From Ascaphus truei (taxonomy: Eukaryota; Chordata; Amphibia; Anura; Ascaphidae): DNA of 64,000 nucleotides. The DNA lies in assembly GCA_036426205.1 (NCBI GenBank), contig CM071573.1:76604159-76668158 (forward strand), read 5' to 3'. Under the pieces are notes generated by a model, which was not told the origin of the DNA, did not search any database, and saw only the letters and a list, made by a program, of their open reading frames with translations. The translations under genes and the position numbers were made by a program. Positions within the stretch are counted from its first letter, which is position 1. Each line of letters starts with the position of its first letter. Positions 57,327-64,000 of the stretch are shown here, piece by piece.

Positions 57327-58475
57327 TACACTTGCCGCACTGTGTAGCAATAAGTTACAATTCTGCTACATCTTGCAATGCTAGATTCTGTGTTGTTCTG
57401 TACTTTCTGACCATAGGAAATGACCTCCGTAAAAGTATCGATTCATTTGCCTGTGATACAAACAACATACAAGAAGAGCTACAGTACAATACTCACACCT
57501 TTGTTACCAAACATTGGTAAATATATTAATAAACTGGTATGCAGCCAATATGTCTTCTTTCCAATGTATCCAAAAAGGGCATTGTGTGTTGTGCTTAGTA
57601 ACGGTGTGTTGCATTACCTGAGTATATTTTTAGTGCGAATGACAACACAGCCAAAATATTCATGTTAATATGTTTACTGACAAACAGTTTTCAATCAAGC
57701 TCCTAAAACAAATGCAGCTGTACGGCAGTTGAATGTGCTTATACGATCCTCGTTTCCCTTGATCACAGCACTTTCTGCATGTTACATGTTTAGAAATTGA
57801 ACTGAGTATTCTGCTGTTTTCAACAACATGTACATGTGTCCGCACACAAAAAACAAAAATATATACAACTAAAATACTATCGGCTATCTCGCATTTAAGA
57901 TGAAAATGTCACTTTTTGACTACTTTCAAAATCAAACAGAATTGTTTTATTTTCAGGCTTTCTCTGGAAAGCTTTTTATGCATCTCTCACCACACCTGTG
58001 ATGATGGTGTCATCCCCATGAGAGGGCCAGGCAAGAGGAAGAGCATGGCTAATGGTTAATGGCGTATGGTGTACATTACCTCCAACGAGTTCAGTAGGTC
58101 ACGTCCTACTGAACTGGGTGGAGATAACGTATGGAATGAAACAAAGCCCCAATTATCAGTGTGTCACAGTTGTATACCAGACAGCATATGTCAGGCTGAT
58201 TATTTCAGTTAGATGAGGGCAGAGCATGTGTACACCTGTGAGTTCTTGTGAGGTATTTCTAAGATATAAGCTCAATAATGGGGGTATATATAATGCCTAG
58301 ATATGGAGGGTAATGGAGTCAACTACTGTCTGTGAGGACAGTTATGGCTTGTTCTCCTCCTGTTCTACAGGCTTACCAACCCTAGAGCATAATGTGTGTA
58401 TCTTCATCCACAGTAATGACAGGGATTTTACTCACAATCTGAGTGAAGTCCATCCTCCGATGCATGTGTCCAGCC
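57327..58475. other. Intronic sequence, no gene
   Basis: It contains a short perfect hairpin, tcagtaggtcacgtcctactga, at 58090-58111. Otherwise nothing is recognised. Confidence 0.45.
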
Positions 58476-58479
58476 TAAT

Positions 58480-58645
58480 GTAAGGCTGGCCAACTCCAGT
58501 CCTCAATGATGATATCCCAGCCTCAGCACAGGTGGTGCATTCTTCGACTGAGCCACTGATTGAGCCACTGGTGCTGAAGCAGGGGTATCCTAAAAACTTG
58601 ACCTGTTGGTAGCTCTTCGGGACTGAAGTTGGCTACCCCTGAGCA
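58480..58645. repeat. Palindromic MITE family A, copy 9
   Basis: It contains ggccaactccagtcctcaat, gattgagccactggtgctga, agcaggggtatcc, and the end gggactgaagttggctacc. Confidence 0.85.
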
Positions 58646-59990
58646 AATAGAGTGGAGCTAAGTATCTGTTTCAGCATATTATGTGTACACAGCACTGTCA
58701 AATTGATGGAAGAGACACTAAGGAAGTTTAACCCATTACACATGATTCTAACATTGGTTCATTTTGATACTTGGAGAAACGACACCTGGTACCTTTTTAA
58801 TTCAATGCATTGTTGACCTCTTTGGCAAACAGGTTTAATATTACAATATTCATGTTTATCACATTAGCTCATTTGCCACCTGAGCAACCAGCAGCACGTT
58901 GATCTGAAAAATGATTACAATACTCAGTTACTGCTTCTGTGCTATTCTAAAAACCCAGATTCCTTACCCAGTTACAGTATTCTCTCCTGTGCTTTGCTGT
59001 ACAATGAAAGCATTGCTCTTTAGTGTATCATCGACCTACTCTGGTACAGAAGGGGTTATTGTATCTCTAATTTTGTTTTCTGCACAATAGATCCTCCATA
59101 AGAGATTCCACTTTTCCAATTACCTCAAAGTCTTGGCTTGGTTTGCGCTATTGATTGAGCTGTTTTTATCTTGCAACGACCTATATGAATTCATGTGGCA
59201 TTGACCTTTTATTATGCGGTTCCCAGAGAGATCTGCATGGCAAAGCAATACAATGAGTTCATTGCATCGCAGAGACCCCTGTGACAGCAGAGGCCGTAGC
59301 TTTGTTAATGCAAAACACATTTCTGTCCACGTACGCAAAAATCCCACCCCAAGGATCTCCATGATTGCGATTATGAAAACTATATTGTACCCATTTATAC
59401 ATAATAAAATACTTGAAACACCCCCCCCCCCCGTCCTTTTGTTCTTCCATGCCCTTAGACGTTTGTCAGGGACTTAATAAAAGTGAACAACGGAGGCTGA
59501 GGTGTGAACATTACAATTATATCATAATGTTGAAAGGTCAATTTATGGCCTTGGTACACAATAAAGCCTTAGCTTGTAGACATACAGTATAACAGAGTCA
59601 GAAAATAATATTTGTCGGACCATGGAACCCACACAAGACAGACTCAATATGGCTTGGTGTGTTGCATTCCTGCACAAAAGGGGTTAATGTTCAGTATAAG
59701 ACTATACTATAGCAGAGAGTGGTCAAGAAAGCTATAAGAAAAATACAGAACATAAGTAAATCTCCCGAGAAGCAAAACTTCTCTTAACTGTCTCTTAGAT
59801 GCCAAATACATGATTTAGGTACTAGCTGTATACACTGGATACAAAGGAAAGAAGAATCCCCCGTTATACACGTAATCCCAAGGAAATGTAGAACGTATGG
59901 GAAATTGATCACAGAACATAGGGTCAGGGTGGGGAAGTAAACATGTACAGTATGTGCAGAATTATGTAGGGCAATGCTTTTTCAGGTACA
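58646..59990. other. Intronic sequence, no gene
   Basis: Single-copy-looking. It contains a 14-base C run at 59420-59433. No exon or repeat boundary is seen. Confidence 0.45.
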
Positions 59991-59999
59991 TTTGCAAGT

Positions 60000-60365
60000 A
60001 TACTGCTGCGGCCAAGTTTATTCGAGCATTTGCCCGTTCTTGGCCGCAGCAGTAGCCTGGCGCGCGCCCGAGTGTGACGGGCGCGCGCCGAAGCAGCGGA
60101 AGAGCGCCCTCCGATCGGGGCGCTCTCCCTACCGCTGCCGGGTCCGCCGGGTCCCCCGGAACCCCCTGCCGCCGTCCCGCAGATCGCGGGACACCAGGGC
60201 TCCCTCGGGTTGCCCTGTACGCGCGTGCAGGGGGCGCAGGCTCCCGAAGACGCGTGACCGCGCGTCTATGACGCGCGGCACGCCGAGGGGCGGCCACTAG
60301 CAAGCCGGGAAATCTCCCGGCTTGCGGTACCGACCACACTGCAATAAAGTGTGTCGGTACTGTAT
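60000..60365. repeat. GC-rich MITE made of successive perfect hairpins
   Basis: Hairpins follow one another: 60001-60016 with 60039-60054 (16 bp), 60059-60070 with 60078-60089 (12 bp), 60093-60108 with 60119-60138 (two blocks, 7 and 8 bp), and 60300-60310 with 60315-60325 (11 bp). The ends carry ttattcgagcatttgccc and gcaataaagtgtgtcgg, related to the TIRs at 62829-63226. Confidence 0.7.
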
Positions 60366-61240
60366 ACAGTATAGTGGTGCTTTGGGAGAGATTCTTTGTT
60401 CAGACCAGGGTGCTTGTCCTTATCACACTGAGGCAAGGCTATACTTTTAACCTTAATTGTGTGCTAGGCTCAAATAAAACAAAATCTACTTTGAGAAAGT
60501 TCTTAGCGTCAGACTCGACTTCCTTCAATATGTGGGACTTTAACTAGCAAAAACTTCGCAAAACTTCCATCTACAATTCCAACTACAGATGCAGTCAGAC
60601 TAGCCTTCCTGCTGCTGAGGTTAGCCACATGTGTCATCCAATATTGGGGTGATTAGGAGGGGGCACTGAGAGAGAGTTAGACAAAATGGAATCAAGACCA
60701 TTGTATTTTGTATTACGCTATTTAGGGAACATGGGATGTGCACGAGTGCAGAGTTACTGCAGTAGGAAGAAAAGTCTCTTATCAGAAAATCGCTAACCAC
60801 AAGTTTCTCTTTATAGAAATAGGGTGTTGCAATTAGGAAAATGTAATGAATATTATTATTATTATTTTTTTTTTTTTTGCATTATCTGTATTTTTCTCTA
60901 TTCTCTTTATCACCTATATATTATCGCTGATGTTTCAATGTAAACGCCCATATTTATGTATATAAGCTCTGTTCAGAAAATACCAAAGTAGAGTCTAATG
61001 TTGACTCTCACTCCTTGGCCACTTGAAAGTGATCAATAAATCTGCTTTTCATTATACCAATATAATTTTATTCTTTGATTACACACACGGGAAGGTAACA
61101 TCAGCCCGACCCACAGGTTACTGCGGCTTTTACATTCTCTAGAGCCGCAGAATTTTCTTTTTCATATTAGGAATATTGTTAGTTATTAAGAGCAGCTCAG
61201 GAAGAGCTATAAGAATCAGGAACAGGAGAGTGAATATGGA
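60366..61240. other. Intronic sequence, no gene
   Basis: AT-rich with a T run near 60870. Nothing recognised. Confidence 0.45.
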
Positions 61241-61284
61241 ACTCTGCACTCTGAACATTCCAATGGACAGAAATAAGGATACTG

Positions 61285-61570
61285 TTGGGACGCCTGTGGA
61301 GTCTCGGAGGGATTGGGGGTATCTGCTTTTGAGTGGATCACCTCCTTCCTGAAGGACAGGATCCAGCTGGTGATCATGGGTGACCATGATGCCGGAACTA
61401 TTGGCCCGGCTCCGTACAGGGAACCTCAGGATTCTGAGCTGTCTCCCTTTGTTATTTAATGCATACGTGAGGCCTCTTGGTGATATTATCTGGAGCGGCC
61501 AATGTGAGATGGTGCTCAGACTGCATATAAGCTTAATTTTTTTATTTAAATATATAAATCATGTACTGTC
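61285..61570 (+). pseudogene. LINE reverse transcriptase fragment (CR1/L2-like)
   Basis: Broken translation gives SFLKDRIQLVIMGD, then LSPLLFNAYVRPLGDII near 61430-61490. This corresponds to the RT block around the PQG-S-x-LSPLLFN motif. The PQG part is altered to REPQDSE, and no YADD follows. An old inactive fragment. Confidence 0.7.
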
Positions 61571-61924
61571 CAGATTGCCTTTTATTACCTGAGATACAAA
61601 TCCATTTGGATATTCTAGGGACGAATAAGCGCCTAATGAAGTCCAATGGATAACCATATTTTGCAGCGTAAAGAACAACTTCCCATAGGCAATATCACAT
61701 AAATATATTTGGAGGGGCAATTTACATGAAGGCTAATGCCCGTTACCTGTTGCACACCCTCTTCTGTGGTCTGGCAAATCTCAGCTGTGCAGCATACGCT
61801 ATATGTAAAGATCCAGCATTATCATGGTAGAACACGGAGTACAACCATAGTAGCAGAAAAATCTGCATGAGCAAGAGGTAGCATCAATAGAAACATTTAA
61901 TTTATTGTATCACATGGATTTGTA

Positions 61925-62135
61925 AAGGTTAAAAAACTCACCTACGCGTTTTGCCAACCTTGGGAGGTCGAGCCTTTTCTAGTGTAAAAAAATGAAGAGT
62001 ACTGGAACAAGCACTGCAAAGAATCAGGGCTGCAAAGCTAATTTATTCTGGCATCAAGCCTCAGGACATACAACAAAACTAGTAGGATCCTCTGACGCGT
62101 TTCCTGCCGTAAGGCACTTTATCAAAGAGTGTTCT
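61925..62135 (-). ncRNA. Two antisense hammerhead-like motifs
   Basis: On the minus strand, one motif reads TTGATAAA, stem II GTGCC-ttac-GGCAG, GAAACGCGTC (62092-62130). The second reads AGAAAAGG, CTCGACCTCCCAAGGTTGG, CAAAACGCGTAGG (61940-61985). Each keeps stem II and the ACGCGT end but has changes in the first box. Both are probably repeat remnants. Confidence 0.5.
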
Positions 62136-62828
62136 GCCTACACCTCTTAAATAGGGCACCCGGCTGATTGCTGATTGGCAACGTCAGAAAAACGTCCCCC
62201 CGCCCCCTCCTCTCTGCCCCCACCCGATCTGACCGCCGAGACTATTGGGGACGTGGGACTGAACCAATCGGAGCCAAAGCCAGCAACCAATCCGTGTATC
62301 TATATGTATATGTATGTATACATATCACTATGTCTATAATTGATCCAATGATCCAACTAAACATGGGTAAAAAAATATATTCCCACACCGGTATATATGC
62401 CCACGGAGACCATGTACAGTATCTATGAACTATAACAACACATAATTGTAAAAATCACATATAAAAACAAACACACAGTTACAAAAAATACTTAAAAAGA
62501 TAGCATGTAAGCTACACATATTATATAAAGTTCTGTTAATATATCCCTTAAGGCGTATAGTCCAAAATACACATTACAGCCTATCAACAAGATACATTTC
62601 CAAAAAATTGAGTATTTTAAATGTGTAATGGATGCTGAACAGGGATATAGGATACAGAGATCACACCCACACCATTCATCTTGTAACATATAAACACATA
62701 ATGATTTAGATTTAGATTGTAAGTATCAACCTCACTAAGTAATGGCAGGTGCAGTATATATTAAATATGAATTACCATAATATTATAATGTTGTAGATCG
62801 TACTGTATTTGATCAGTAATACTATACT

Positions 62829-63226
62829 GCACCGACACACTTTATTCGAGCAAATACCCGGTATGTACCTGGCAGATACCTGGAATGCGCCACTCCTCAC
62901 CTCTGACAAGCCCCGTTGCATTTGCCTTCCCAGCCTGGGTTCATGCCTGGCTGATGGGCGGCTGATCTGTTAAATGATAATGATTAGGATTTAATAGGCT
63001 GCAATGCTACGCGTGTCTACCAGATGGCATAAATTCATGAATTGTAATGCAGTATATATATATATACTGTACAGTATTGCAGCCAGCGGGAATAAAATGC
63101 TTCAATCCCTGCTTGGAAAATAACTCAATGCACTCGGGCAGAAAACAGTCACAAACCTCAATACACCCGGGTATACCCGAATTCGTGGGACTAGCCAAGC
63201 TCGAATAAAGTGTGTCGCCAGTGTAT
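62829..63226. repeat. MITE with 20-bp inner-perfect TIRs
   Basis: CGACACACTTTATTCGAGC at the left end is matched by its exact complement GCTCGAATAAAGTGTGTCG at the right end. Outer bases are similar (tactgcac and its imperfect partner). It contains a short TA run and cacccgggtatacccg. TA may be the target site. Confidence 0.8.
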
Positions 63227-63756
63227 ATATATATATATCCATATACAACAACCTGTCAATACATATAGTGAGTAGGAACATGATACGGCGAGAACATGAA
63301 TAAGAAGGGGTGGGGGTAGGGGAAGGGAAAGGGAGGGGGGGAAGAAACCAAAATTGAGGCAGGAGAGCAACAATATCTGGGTATGAAAATAATGGCAATA
63401 ATAATAGTATGCAAGACTGGAGCTCATCACATCAAAAAATGTGTAAGCTCCCAGTCCACATTGATTCCCGTAGGACATAAAGTACCCATATTGTAAATCC
63501 ATGACATAATGACACAATACTTTTACACAACATAGAGGATATGGAAAAAAATTATTATGAACACGTTGCAAACAAAATTCGAACGTGATAAGCTAAAAAA
63601 TCAGGTGTACATTTGGCAAAAGGTGGGAACTATTAACATTAACAGAAATAGAGCTAAATCCCCTAATAGATTCACGAAAGATAAAGAGAGAGTCGCGGGT
63701 CAGGAGTACGCCCAAAAAATCAATCCTTAAACAACGCTTTACAGACACGTCCAGTT

Positions 63757-64000
63757 ATGTCGGATGTATCAGAGGGAGAGAGCCATGACCCCTCAGTGTT
63801 CTTCGACCATATAGAGGATATCTGGAGGAAGAGTGGTGAAGTGAGGGGTATACAAAAGGAGGCCCCTATTCCAGGAAGAGCAGGACCTTCAACCCAATCC
63901 CAGCGAGAACGGGAGGGAAACCCTTTTTTAGGTCAAAGAGGTCCAAAAGAATAAAGAGGCCAAGGAGGGGAAAAGAAAAGGAAGAAATATGCTTAATAGA
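63757..64000 (+). other. Unidentified ORF at the window edge
   Basis: The frame 63757-63954 starts MSDVSEGESHDPSVFFDHIE and is hydrophilic and charged. After the stop, basic codons (rich in R, K and G) continue to the edge. It could be the 5' part of a retroelement, for instance Penelope-like, because antisense ribozyme motifs and basic linkers lie nearby. I do not recognise the sequence. Confidence 0.3.

Noticed and set aside
59962..60339. GC-rich ORFs on both strands
   Set aside because: Shadow frames of a hairpin-rich MITE.
1..64000. tRNA, rRNA, CRISPR arrays, bacterial operons
   Set aside because: None seen. The repeats are eukaryotic transposons and microsatellites, not spaced direct repeats with unique spacers.

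Overview
This window looks like vertebrate nuclear DNA, most likely from a frog or another amphibian. The evidence is one spliced protein-coding exon surrounded by dense nested transposons: L1-type and CR1/L2-type LINEs, Penelope-like elements with a GIY-YIG nuclease, LTR retrotransposons, hAT-type and palindromic MITEs, and hammerhead-ribozyme repeats. The frog assignment is an inference from repeat types. The vertebrate assignment rests on the exon.

The only host gene part I can support is a 74-bp exon on the minus strand (28067-28140). It encodes the C-terminal half of the EGF-like domain of neuregulin-3 (NRG3). Everything else would then be intron of NRG3, with upstream exons beyond the right edge and downstream exons beyond the left edge. 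I found no second exon.

Layout. 0-3 kb: MITEs, a tandem dispersed repeat (called R1 here) split by a solo LTR, a degenerate hammerhead motif and a Penelope tail. 3.4-4.2 kb: a hAT-like element with an 8-bp target-site duplication (TSD), carrying a hammerhead motif. 4.3-10.3 kb: a complete LTR retrotransposon with a 5-bp TSD and no recognisable polymerase, whose reading frame is interrupted by an 833-bp hammerhead-bearing insertion with a 13-bp TSD. 10.5-12 kb: CA repeat, a C-rich minisatellite with an assembly gap, and a CpG-rich block. 13-14.2 kb: an interrupted CR1-like LINE. 18.3-21.6 kb: an inverted Penelope-like copy with nested MITEs. 22.9-27.4 kb: truncated L1-like tail, Penelope tails forming a long hairpin, a hAT MITE, and a 22-bp minisatellite. 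28.1 kb: the NRG3 exon. 30-49 kb: a hammerhead with an excellent stem I (32.4 kb), several MITE families, a second solo LTR, three LINE 3' ends, a Penelope GIY-YIG fragment with an inverted partner, and a perfect fold-back insertion. 50.6-57.3 kb: a full-length L1-type LINE with a 15-bp TSD, broken by three frameshifts and one stop. 58-64 kb: MITEs (one a cluster of GC-rich hairpins), a LINE RT fragment, antisense hammerhead-like motifs, and an unidentified ORF at the edge.

No host genes work together here. The biology is that of a large intron acting as a landing site for mobile DNA. The most unusual content is the set of hammerhead-bearing elements and the LTR element whose protein I do not recognise.
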